Shown: positions 24,241-64,000 of the stretch, piece by piece | Numbering within the stretch: position 1 is the stretch's first letter | Layout: each line of letters begins with the position of its first letter | Source: Monodelphis domestica | Taxonomy: Eukaryota; Chordata; Mammalia; Didelphimorphia; Didelphidae | Assembly: GCF_027887165.1 (NCBI RefSeq) | Contig: NC_077229.1 | Span: 348,894,416-348,958,415, forward strand | Length of the DNA: 64,000 nucleotides | Direction of reading: 5' to 3' | Notes under the pieces: generated by a model | Told to the model about the DNA's origin: nothing | The model's input: the letters and a program-made list of their open reading frames with translations, nothing else | Databases searched by the model: none | Program-made: the position numbers and the translations under genes

Positions 24241-24587
24241 TATACTCCAACATAACGGAATTCCCCATTAGTGGCGGTGTAATGTCCCTGAACAATCTGT
24301 AGGGATCTAGGAGAAAAACACTATCCATAAGCAGAGGACAAACTGTGGGAGCCGAAACACTGAGGAAAAGCAACTGCTTGACTACAGGGGTTAAGGGGAC
24401 ATGACTGAGGAGAGACTCTAAATGAACACTCTAATGCCAATACTAACAACATGGCAATGGGTTTTAATCAAGAACACATGTGATACCCAGTGGAATCATG
24501 CGTCGGCTATGGGGGGTGGGGGGTAGGAAAAGAAAATGATCTTTGTCTCTAATGAATAATGCTTGGAAATGATCAAATAAAATATTA

Positions 24588-24601
24588 TTTTAAAAAATTA
24601 A
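24588..24601 (+). repeat. L1 target-site duplication, right copy
   Basis: TTTTAAAAAATTAA, matching the sequence directly before the L1 5' end. The A run may overlap the element's own short tail. Confidence 0.6.
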
Positions 24602-25140
24602 TACCCAGCTGTCAATTAATATTAACATCCCAGAAGGGAGCAATAATCAAGGAGATAAGTTCCACATCATCCCAAATATCTGTAATTCCAATAAGCTGCA
24701 AACTAGGAGCTAGGCAAGACAGTTTAATTGAGGAAGAGCTAGGAGGTAGCATGTGCCAAGCAGATCAAATGACCTTGGCTATCACCTCCTCTTGGGGCAT
24801 GGTAAAGATGTTCTAGGACCTTGAGCTCAAGAGCACTAGGAATGACAATACTCTCCCAGACCACAGGCCCTGATTTTAATTTGACCTTTGAAGGTATCAT
24901 GAAGAGGAATAATTCTTGTGGGAAAAGATAGTTACCATCCCATGTTCACAACTCCTTTTATCCAGTAAGCAAATGCCACTGAGGAGTTGACAAGCCCAGG
25001 AGTGCTAGGAACTCTCAGGGACCTTAATTTACCCCATATGCCTAAAATAAATCTAACCAAACGTAGGGGGAAGTAGAATTTTAGAAAATTTAGTTATGAT
25101 AGACTTCTGGTAATTACTGAATCAAAATAGAAAAGAATGT
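24602..25140. other. Unassigned stretch right of the L1
   Basis: It begins ACCCAGCTGTCAATTAATAT. An open frame at 24559-24816 crosses the L1 end and is not a gene. No repeat family is recognised. Confidence 0.4.
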
Positions 25141-25143
25141 ACA

Positions 25144-25242
25144 GTGCTCACTTTGGCAGCATATAAACTAAAATAGGAATGATATGGAGATTGGCATGGC
25201 CTCTGCACAAGGAAAATATGCAAATTTGTGAAATGTCCCATT
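25144..25242 (+). pseudogene. U6 snRNA pseudogene
   Basis: Aligns over its full length to U6 snRNA: GTGCTCACTTTGGCAGCATA at the 5' end, ATATGGAGATTGGCATGGCC and TCTGCACAAGGAAAATATGC in the middle, CAAATTTGTGAAATGTCCCA at the 3' end. It then has A8 instead of a T-run. It carries many substitutions plus a short deletion near GAGATTGG, and no upstream TATA/PSE was seen. It is an L1-mobilised dead copy. GTGCTCGCTTCGGCAGC and ATTCGTGAAGCGTTCC are the functional forms. Confidence 0.92.
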
Positions 25243-25556
25243 AAAAAAAAGAGTATAGATATCTCTGTTGCCTGTAATACCTTCACCAAAATTAGCTTTC
25301 AATTTTTAAAAATTTCTTTTAAACTATTCAGGGATTTATGCTTTGAGTATTTAATTGAGGTATTTAAATGTGCTGTTTTTCCAATATTTTTAGTTGCATT
25401 CTTAATAAATTGATCCAAAAGAGCATTAAATTGATAAATAAAACTAGCATCTGTTTTAATAGATAAATGATTTGCTAATTGATTGAAAAATAGAAAGAGA
25501 AAAGTGGAATTGTCAGTATCAAAAATTAATAAAGAAAATTAAAGTAAATGAAGAAG

Positions 25557-25560
<4 letters not shown>

Positions 25561-25610
<50 letters not shown>
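25561..25610. repeat. TA dinucleotide microsatellite
   Basis: A perfect (TA)n run of about 50 bp. Confidence 0.97.
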
Positions 25611-25611
<1 letters not shown>

Positions 25612-26524
25612 CTACTGCAACATAGACAGCTACTATCCTGTGGAGGTGAGAAAGCAGTGTTAAGAACTTCCATCTGGGCATCCCCAAATCTTGGGAGTTT
25701 CTATATTATTCTAATTAAAGGATCCCATGAGAGAGGAGTTCAGTCCAGAGATTGTTTTCAATTCATGTGACTTCCTAAAGAAATGTCATCTGTTCCATTT
25801 TTAACTGAGTCATGTTCTTCCATTAACCCTGAATATCAATAAGCAAAAGCCTGCAACATACATCCCATGATTATTTTTTTCACTTTAAATGCTCTGAATA
25901 TTACAGAAAGAATCCCAGAAGTTATTGGCTCAGAAGTTCTGAAAGTTGGAGACTTCCTCCACACATTTCCATAGTCTTCTGATTCCACTTCTTAGGTCCT
26001 TATGGAGTATTCCACTGTCAAGAGACCATCTCTTTGCCCTAATCTTTTTCAAATACCATCAAATACCATCCTGACCAGGGATGTAGCTTTTATCTTTCTT
26101 GGAGAATCGGGTCAATATTCCTTGTATGATATAGTCTCAAATTATATATACGAGTGCAAGAAATGCCATGGGGGCCACAATACTGTCTTTCTAGCAAGTA
26201 ATTAGTAATCTTCATGATAGAAACATTTGTTGCAACTTCACTTTCCACTCTGTGGGTGACCCAACAAGAGGAGGATCATTGAAAGCTCAAATCCAACATA
26301 TAGTTTCTATCTTTGTAGTATCTTATATTACACGGAATGTCACTTCCAAACAAATTTGTTGCTCGTGATGTTCTCTATCCTATAGTATCAGTTATTTCTG
26401 GATATATCTAGTTTCCACAAGGGGTCCAATTCCTTAAAAAACACAGTTGTTATCTAATCAGTGAGCACTAACTTTTTAAAACGAATCTTAAGTATAAAAG
26501 CCATAATTAAGTAGTATAGTCAGT

Positions 26525-26625
26525 TTGTTCATTGTGGGTTTTCTTGGCAGAGTTACTGTTATTTCATTTCCTTCTTTAGCTTATTTCAAAAATGAGGAAA
26601 CAGAGGCAAATAGGATTAAGTGATG
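26525..26625 (-). mobile_element. MAR1-like SINE fragment
   Basis: CATTGTGGGTTTTCTTGGCA, CATTTCCTTCTTTAGC and GAGGAAACAGAGGCAAATAG are the inverted 3' half of the MAR1-like SINE. Confidence 0.65.
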
Positions 26626-27330
26626 TGAGAAGTAAAATATCTTGAGGACCTACCTCCCTTCTAGCTTTGATCCTGACTAATGTGTCATATCTGGCCGCCT
26701 TATGCTGGCATCATTTAGCATCCCCTGTAGGCAGCATAAGCATCAACATGCCAGAGCCAGAGCAGGGAGGAGCTAGTGGGGTTTAAAAGGAGAGCTCAGG
26801 AAGGAGAGTGGCCATCGCATGGCACCCCAATGTTGCATGTTATAAAGTCATATCTAATGACCTGGAATCCCCTAGTGTCAGTGTCAGTGTTGTTGTCACC
26901 ATGCAGGAAGGAACTCTTTTTACTTCCACCCTTGAACAGACTGACTCCCTGGGTTGGTGCTTGACATGGAGGCTTAAATCTGGGACCAAATCTTACCTTA
27001 AAGGAAATCAAAATATCTCTCTGTCTCTGTCTTTTTGTCTCTGTCTCTCTCTCCCTCTCTTTGTCTCTTTCTCTGTCTCTTTCTGTCTCTGTCTTTATTT
27101 TTCTCCCTCTCTCTCTGTCTCTATCTCTTTGTGTCTCTCTCTCCTCTTTGCCTCTCTGTCTCTGTCTCTCTGTCTCTGTCTCTGTCTTTCTCTGTCTCTG
27201 TCTCACTCTCATTTTATTAATAAACCATTATAACTCTGGCAAGACCACTTTTTATTTCTTAAATGGCCTTCTTTTTTTTCCTTCTGCTCTTGAACTAACT
27301 GATTCCCTGGGGTGGTGCCTCATCTTATCC
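26623..27330 (+). mobile_element. LTR-like fossil with microsatellite expansion
   Basis: Begins TGTGAGAAGTAAAATATC, has GGGGTTTAAAAGGAGAGC as a TATA-like box, then a 200-bp TCTCTG tract and ATTAATAAACCATTATAAC (AATAAA signal). A 35-bp phrase is repeated: CTTGAACAGACTGACTCCCT near 26932 and CTTGAACTAACTGATTCCCT near 27289. That suggests a local duplication near the 3' part. No viral genes are present. The family is not known to me. Confidence 0.45.
27016..27212. repeat. (TCTCTG)n / CT-rich microsatellite
   Basis: Imperfect CTCTGT/TCTCTG units over about 200 bp. They give Ser/Leu-rich and Arg/Glu-rich open frames on both strands that are not genes. Confidence 0.95.
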
Positions 27331-27359
27331 CTTGATTATTTATTTAATTTATTTATTCT

Positions 27360-27550
27360 CTTACAACAATGACCAGTATGAAAGTGTGTTTTGCATGATA
27401 ATTCACATAGAACACAGATCAAATTGCTTACCATTTCAAGGCGGGAGGAGGGAGAGGAGAGTAGGAGACAATTTGGATCTTATAATTTCAGAAAAGTATG
27501 TTGAAAATTATTATTACATGTAATTAGGAAAATAAAATATCTTTGAACAA
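27360..27550 (+). mobile_element. L1 3'-end fragment, sense
   Basis: CAGATCAAATTGCTTACCAT, a GGGAGGAGGGAGAGGAGAG purine tract, TTACATGTAATTAGG and AAAATAAAATATCTTT form the usual marsupial L1 3'UTR end. Confidence 0.7.
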
Positions 27551-29290
27551 AGAAAGAAAAAAGTATCAAGCACAGTATTTCATATAATTTGCTTTCAATT
27601 AAATATTTGTTGATTTGAATTGAATGGATTTATCTATTATAGCACCAAAAGGAAGAACTCACACAAATGGATGCAAATCTAGTAGAAAGATTTCACATCA
27701 GAAAAAGGAACTTTGTTTCAATTAGTTATTTTAAGTAATTGGATAGGCTTCTTAACAAGGTAGCAAGCTGCTTAACAATGGAAGATCTCAGTACAGATTG
27801 ACTAACCACCTGTAAAGATACTGCTGAGATCATTCTCATATTGGGAGGACTTGAAATAGTTAACTCATAATTCTCAGTTTCTATGCTACAAGGAAAAGAA
27901 CTGAATTCATAGGGATTCCAAAAGTAACTCAGAGATGTTCTTTCATTGTCACCTTTTTATCATTTGCCCCAGAATATGCTGCAAGCATCATTAGAGTCAA
28001 GTAATATGACATACCAGAAATGCTAAGTTCTGTTCTTCAGGGTTTCCACTACATTTTAGTAAAATCTCACAGGCTAGTATAACTATAGAGTTCTTTCCTA
28101 CGATCAAGAGATTAAAAAAAATGGTCAATATATTAATTATACTAGTTTCTTATTGATTTCTGTTCTTCATCTTCTTGGTGATAAAAATGTATTGGTTGCT
28201 TGTGAATCCTCTCAAAATTCAGGACCCCAAATTAAAAATTCCACTAATGTGGACCTTGACGAAAAGGAGATCAAATAAAAAATATTTCTGCATCCTAGGA
28301 ACAAAACTACTGTGCAAGTGTCAAATTTTAAACATTAAAAGGGGGGGATAAGTATATCAGAGCATTAAAAGCAATTTTTTAAAGGGGATTGGTTGAACCA
28401 TTAAGGCTAAAAATTAGAACAAATTCTAGAACAAAAAATCTAGATAAACACCATTTCCTAAGGATATAAAGCATTTCAATTTTATGTTGTGTGGAATTTC
28501 ATAGAATTATCAGGGAAAATAGAAAATATGATCTAGTTATTTAAGAAAACAAAAGTAGCTATTCATTTTACTCATTTTTTTATGGAAGCACAGAACGACA
28601 CAGAATATACAACTATCCTCAGCTCAAATTGAGATTAGTGACTAATAATATACAATAATCATTCTACATTCCAGCTACTTTGTTAAGTGCTGGGGAAATA
28701 AGAGAAAAAATGATTACTTCGAGGAGCTCACAACTTAATGAGATAATCTAAAGTTCAATGAGTTCAAGTACTGCTTGTCTTATATAATATGGTTAGCTAA
28801 ATATTTTAAAACTTAATATCACATTCAATGAAACTTTGATACATGGTAAAATATAGAAATGAACATATAATACAATATTCCAGAATTCTAAACTTGACTT
28901 AGTTTTGTTCTTTTGGGCTTTAATTACTAATAACATTTATGCTAGTGTATTCCTCTATTTCCATTGCTCAATATAAATGAAGAATTAAATGAACCCAAGC
29001 AAATTAGTAAAATTAATGAGTGAAAAGTTCATATAAATAATGTTAAGTACTAAAATTTGCTATCTAAATCATTTGTCATATTTTTAAAATTATGTTTTTA
29101 GAAGGACAATACTTGACCTTTGAATTATAATCTTTAAAAAAATGCCTTCCATAGCATTACATTCTATGTAATATTGCAGTGTGAGAATGGGGAAGAAGAG
29201 GTAATGAAATAATGATAAGAACTTTAATATGGCATATGTGGGTAGAAAGAAAGGTGATGCTAAATAAATTTAAAATAATAAGAAATAGGA
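27551..29290. other. AT-rich intergenic stretch downstream of the GAD gene
   Basis: No exon is recognised. A CR1/L2-like phrase (TTAAGTGCTGGGGAAATAAG, GGAGCTCACAACTTAATGAG) occurs at 28650-28760. The rest is unassigned. Confidence 0.45.
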
Positions 29291-29294
29291 AAAT

Positions 29295-29480
29295 AGACAG
29301 TTGGGGTGTAGATATTAGTGTGTTGGATATAGAATCAGGAAGAGATGAGTTCAGATCCTGCCTTGGGTGATGTTCTTAATCTCTCAGACTCAGTTTCCTT
29401 ATCTGTAAAATTAGGAGATGAACACCTGCCTCATCAGGTGTTTGAGAGGATGAGATTGAGGTGACATAATATTTGTAAAG
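29295..29480 (+). mobile_element. MAR1/MIR-like SINE
   Basis: GTGTGTTGGATATAGAATCA, GAGTTCAGATCCTGCC, CTCAGTTTCCTTATCTGTAA and GTAAAGTACTTTCTACC form an old tRNA-derived SINE in plus orientation, just below the GAD 3'UTR. Confidence 0.7.
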
Positions 29481-29916
29481 TACTTTCTACCCATTAGTTG
29501 TATATAGATGTCTCAAAATTTCCCTATTCCAGTCCTTGTACACTTCTGCAAAAATATAGACAATTTGATAAATATTTAATGTTTCACCTAAGTTATCATA
29601 GGAAAGAAGACAAATATTTCATGAGTCTTGGTTTTGGCAAAACAAACTAAGAATATATATCAGTGTAGATTTTGCCTTTAACAATTACACAAGTACAGAT
29701 ACAAAGAATCTAACTTTATCTCTATCTTATCTAGCATTAGAGACAGACTATGCCTACTGGTAAGATTTTCTCTTCACCACATCATCCAGGAAAAGCAAAC
29801 AAAACAAAATTTTAAGAAATAGTTTTTAAAAAATAGCAGGAAAAGGCTCAAAAAAGACCCTAATAAGACATTCTAGTTTGTAAAGTGTGTTATTTTGACA
29901 AATGTAAATACAGGCA

Positions 29917-60594
<30,678 letters not shown>

Positions 60595-60609
60595 TCACAC
60601 ATGTTATTA

Positions 60610-61960
60610 GGAGTCAAAGCTTAGAAACCTGGTCAGTCAGTCCAAAGCATTTTTAAAATGCTCACTGTATGTGACACGAAATGCTGGGATAACAAAGAAG
60701 GGCATAGAAAGAACTTAAGGAGCTTGCCTTCTAATGAGGAAGACATGTTAAAAGCAGACACATACAAGATGCATATAGAGCAGATGGAAGGTAATCTCAG
60801 AGAGAAAGGCACAGCAGCCTGGTGGGAGCATGGGGATGGGAAATACCTCCTGTAGATACTAGGATTTCATTTCCATCTTGAATGAAGCCTGGGAAACTAA
60901 GAGGAGGATGTGAGAATGAAGGCAGTCCATGTATTGAGGAAAAGTCAGTGCAAAGACAGAGAGAGAGGCGTGAATACCATTTCAGATCAGGGGTTCTTAA
61001 CCTTTGCCTTCATCTAATGAATTTTTATTTTTTGGTTTTGTGTTTTGTTTAGTATTTTGATTGTACTCCAAAATAATTGGAGTTTATTTTATGCATTCAA
61101 AAGTATTATTTGGAGAAAGAGTTCATTGGTTTCACCAAACAATTTCCACAGGGCCCACAAAATAAAACAAAAACAAAAACTTAAGAATCCCTGGGTTCAA
61201 TGAGCAGCAAATAAGTCTGTATATCTAGGTCACCAAAAATGGAGGTGAAGAATATGTGAAGCAATTGGAAAAATAGCAAGGGGTCAGGATATGAACCACT
61301 TTGAAGACTATCCTAATTACAAATATCCAGGCAACAAGAAAGCACAATAAGCCACAGGACAAAGTCAGAGAGAGCTCAGTTAAAAGGGATCAGAATGGAG
61401 AGCAGAAAAGGTGAATCTAGAAGTCATCTTGGAAACCAAATAAGAATCTGAGTGTTAGAGACAAGGAGGTATTCAGGAACTCAATAATTATTTGTTAAGC
61501 ACAATGAGCAAAGCACTACTAGAGACACCAAGAGTAATGCAAAGACAAATAAGTTGATATTCCTCTGCTCCAAGTCTCACATCGACTAGCATTTATTAAG
61601 CACTTACTATGAACAAAGCATTGTTCAAAGCATTTGGTATACTAAGGAAAGTGAACAATTATCCTTATTTTCAGGGAGCTGATCATTTAATTGGGAAGAA
61701 ACTTGCAACTTACAGCTTATCTAAGATGTAAGAAGACTGGAAAGGCAGGAAAGGTTCATATTATGAAAAGCTTCAAAAAACCAAATATAGGGTTTTATAT
61801 TTGATCCTGAAGGCAATAAAAGCCAATAGAATTTATGAACTGGGGCGAGGAGGGGGAGCAAGAAGAAAAGACAGAGTGCTAGAGCTAGAACATTTTCATT
61901 TCCATAAGACATGAAAATAAGAAAACCAGTAAGATAATATTTTAAGTTAACAGTGGCAAA
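60610..61960 (+). mobile_element. Ancient L2/CR1-like LINE remnants
   Basis: Pieces at 60610-60980 and 61195-61960: AAGGCACAGCAGCCTGGTGG, AGGCAGGAAAGGTTCATATT, GGTTTTATATTTGATCCTGA, AAAGCCAATAGAATTTATGA. Includes two GTTAAGCAC/TTAAGCACTTACTATG starts, so more than one copy. Confidence 0.55.
60988..61193 (+). mobile_element. MER5-like short hAT element
   Basis: Ends CAGGGGTTCTTAACCT and TTAAGAATCCCTG are inverted repeats about 206 bp apart, the layout of Charlie/MER5-type miniature elements. It sits inside an L2/CR1-like block. No clean 8-bp duplication was found. Confidence 0.7.
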
Positions 61961-62874
61961 AGAACCACCTTCTCTATCAGCCTCCACAAACCTACACATA
62001 GGCTTTTACTATATGATTCACTTAATGATTTCTTTCTTACTCCAATTTCTGATCTCTTAAATTGCTCAAGCTTGTCTCCCTCCAAGAAGCAAAGGTACTA
62101 AATCCATGATGTGCAGAGGAGGGGTAAGTGACAGAATGAGGTATCTCCCTCTGTCTAAATGATGTCCTAGGTTAGAGAAACTCAAGGGGGCAGAAACTCA
62201 ACCCAAAACAATTATTCCATTCTCTCCCAAACCTGTCAAATGGATATTCATACCACCTAGTAAACTAAAGAATGAAGGACCTTGAACAAAGGTTAGAGTA
62301 CAGGGTTGAAGGAAAGAGGACCACTATCTAACTACTGCTAATCCTATCACGGAGAAATTCCTTGTTGTAGGGACCAAAGACAGTGAAGAGTAAGATCCCC
62401 AGCAAAGGAAGAAGCTAAGGAGCACTGATGTCTATTCTCCAGGGCTGTATATTCTTTCTTTTTTCTTTCTTTTTTTATCTTCTAGGTTTTTAGTTGAATA
62501 TTCTTTCTCCTGAACTCATTGGTAGTTTTAATCTGTTATTTTTTTTTCTTATATTTCTTTGTTGCTTACTTCCTGACTATTACTCTATCTCTGGGGATTA
62601 TTAAAATTAAAAAGATAGAAATAGAAAGCTACCTGTTGGATAAAAAAAACAACAATATAGATTTCTTTCTAAAAGTACAAGATAAAAATGAAACGTGGCA
62701 TTCAAAGAAAAAGAACAATGAAAGAACAGGAATGAAATACCATGAATTGAACCCTCAAACACATACCTGCAGTTAATAAATGTATTATATTAGACTAAAT
62801 TGCATAATTTGAGGGTAAAGAAAAGGAGAGAGGTTAGGTAATGGTTCAAGAGAAATATTATATAATAATACTAA

Positions 62875-63105
62875 TAGCTAGCAGTTCTATAGCATCTACA
62901 ACATGACAGATACTGTACAAAGCACTTTAAAATTATTATGTATTATCTCCATATTACAGCTGAAGGAACTGAAGCAAAAATGAGTTTAAAGTGACTCAGA
63001 CAGGGCCACAGAGCTAATAAGTATCTTGTGCTTGATTTGAACTCAGGTTTTCCTGACTCCAATCCCAGGGCTCTATCTACTGCCACATGGCTGCCTAGTC
63101 TAATC
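62875..63105 (-). mobile_element. MIR SINE
   Basis: TATTATCTCCATATTACAGC, AAGTGACTCAGACAGGGCCA, TTTGAACTCAGGTTTTCCTG, GGGCTCTATCTACTGCCACA. Confidence 0.75.
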
Positions 63106-63262
63106 ATGTCCATGATAAACAATGAAAGGAATGCAATTCTGTGTCTCTCAGTAAAAAGAAAGGCTACAACAGAACAGAGAAGTTCTAAAGAGAGGAATTG
63201 TCAAAGGGGGAAAAATAGGGGAACTCATTAATCACTGGGTAAAGATGTTTCCATTAAAAAAA

Positions 63263-63266
<4 letters not shown>

Positions 63267-63298
<32 letters not shown>

Positions 63299-63320
63299 AA
63301 AATATATATACATATATTCT
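63267..63320. repeat. TA microsatellite
   Basis: (TA)n of about 28 bp with interrupted TA continuation. In the presumed intron upstream of the first GAD exon seen. Confidence 0.93.
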
Positions 63321-64000
63321 GCAATAATAGGTGGGGTTTTATTTTTATTATTATTATTATTACAGGGTTTTATTTCCAGAGAGTTAGTGAACAAGACAAA
63401 TTTCTCTGAGAGAGGGTTATACCTCCATGGATAACATCCTACCTCAGAAGACAAGAAATGAAAACCATGAGAAAAAACTAACATCTATAAGGGTGGGAAG
63501 ATATAGATCCAGAAGAGGTGAATAAATTGCATTTGGAAAAAAATAAAAATGAGGTCAGAGAGTAGATTTGGACTACACTATTTGGAACACACAAAGAGTT
63601 TAATCATGAGGCAATGCTTCTATCTTTGTTGCCTTTTTCACTGAACTCATATTTCTAAGTTTTAATTATGGGGGGATGAAGGGAAAGATGTAAAAGATAT
63701 AACAGAAATTAGAAGGGACTTGTTAGATACTTTAGGAACTTGAATTCCACAAGGGATACAAAAAGGCTAACGAATAAATAAATAAGGATCAAGACTATAA
63801 ATCTGAGAATAAACATTCAGAATTAACTGAAAGGTAGAGAATTAATGAAGAAGAAAAGAAAAATAAATTCCTTTTGCAAAAGGCACAGAAAAAGAAAAAG
63901 GTAACAAACAAAAGAAGTTGTAGAGGAGGGAAATTTTTCATTAAGCACAACTGAGAGGGGCAAAAGAAGTAAGGATGAGTATAGACAAATTCACTGAAAA

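Larger units (their letters stand above)
17961..24587 (+). mobile_element. Near full-length marsupial L1 (LINE-1), decayed
   Basis: Non-LTR retrotransposon with all parts in order: 5'UTR from GGACTTCCGGTCAAGATGGC (17961), ORF1 from 18974, a long inter-ORF spacer, ORF2 20467-24240, and a 3'UTR ending in AATAAAATATTATTTT. Both ORFs carry stops and frameshifts, so it cannot move itself. Its flanks share the 14-bp sequence TTTTAAAAAATTAA (17947-17960 and 24588-24601). This fits L1 endonuclease cutting at TT/AAAA, though part of the 3' copy could be A-tail. Full length and moderate decay suggest it is younger than the other L1 pieces here. Confidence 0.95.

Noticed and set aside
24559-24816. Open frame of 85 codons at the L1 right edge
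   Set aside because: It starts inside the L1 3'UTR and runs into unassigned DNA; no domain.
25144-25242. Functional U6 snRNA gene
   Set aside because: Many substitutions, a small deletion, an A-tail in place of the T terminator, and no upstream promoter boxes.
26796-27233. Long open frames on both strands rich in Ser/Leu or Arg/Glu
   Set aside because: Both come from the TCTCTG microsatellite, which has no stops in several frames.

Overview
The window is nuclear DNA of a mammal, almost certainly a marsupial. The interspersed repeats point there: a tRNA-derived SINE of the opossum type, longer MAR1-like SINEs with a conserved 3' body, L1 copies with marsupial-type 5' and 3' ends, MIR and L2/CR1-like remains, an RTE fragment and hAT miniature elements. 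The opossum-type SINE suggests a didelphid, but the species cannot be fixed from this window.

The one well-supported protein gene is a glutamate decarboxylase on the minus strand, from its stop codon at 29917 to at least 60566. Twelve consecutive coding exons (all GT-AG, all in phase) encode about 412 residues. They line up with human GAD67 from residue 183 to the last residue, 594, with no net insertion or deletion. The PLP lysine, the other key active-site residues and the catalytic-loop tyrosine are all present. The sequence is too far from both GAD67 and GAD65 to be the mammalian orthologue of either, so I call it the third vertebrate paralogue, GAD3. The 5' exons (N-terminal ~182 residues, 5'UTR, promoter) should lie beyond 64000; none is seen between 60567 and 64000.

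Layout. 1-5640: two old antisense L1 fragments, one split by an LTR fossil, the other by a hAT miniature element and a SINE. 5640-10200: an orphan KRAB A-box exon on the minus strand (6108-6231), AT-rich unassigned DNA, then a GC-richer stretch with a ZNF143/THAP11-like site and LTR-like sequence. 10200-17950: L2/CR1-like, L1 and SINE remains, including a hAT element inserted in a SINE. 17961-24587: one near full-length sense L1 with a duplicated 5' promoter unit, decayed ORF1 and ORF2 and short target-site duplications. 24600-29900: a U6 snRNA pseudogene, microsatellites and an LTR-like region. 29917-64000: the GAD gene, with introns of 0.5-5 kb holding many old repeats and several long microsatellites.

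The protein product, if expressed, would convert glutamate to GABA. The KRAB exon is the only other trace of a host coding gene. Everything else is repeat-derived or unassigned.
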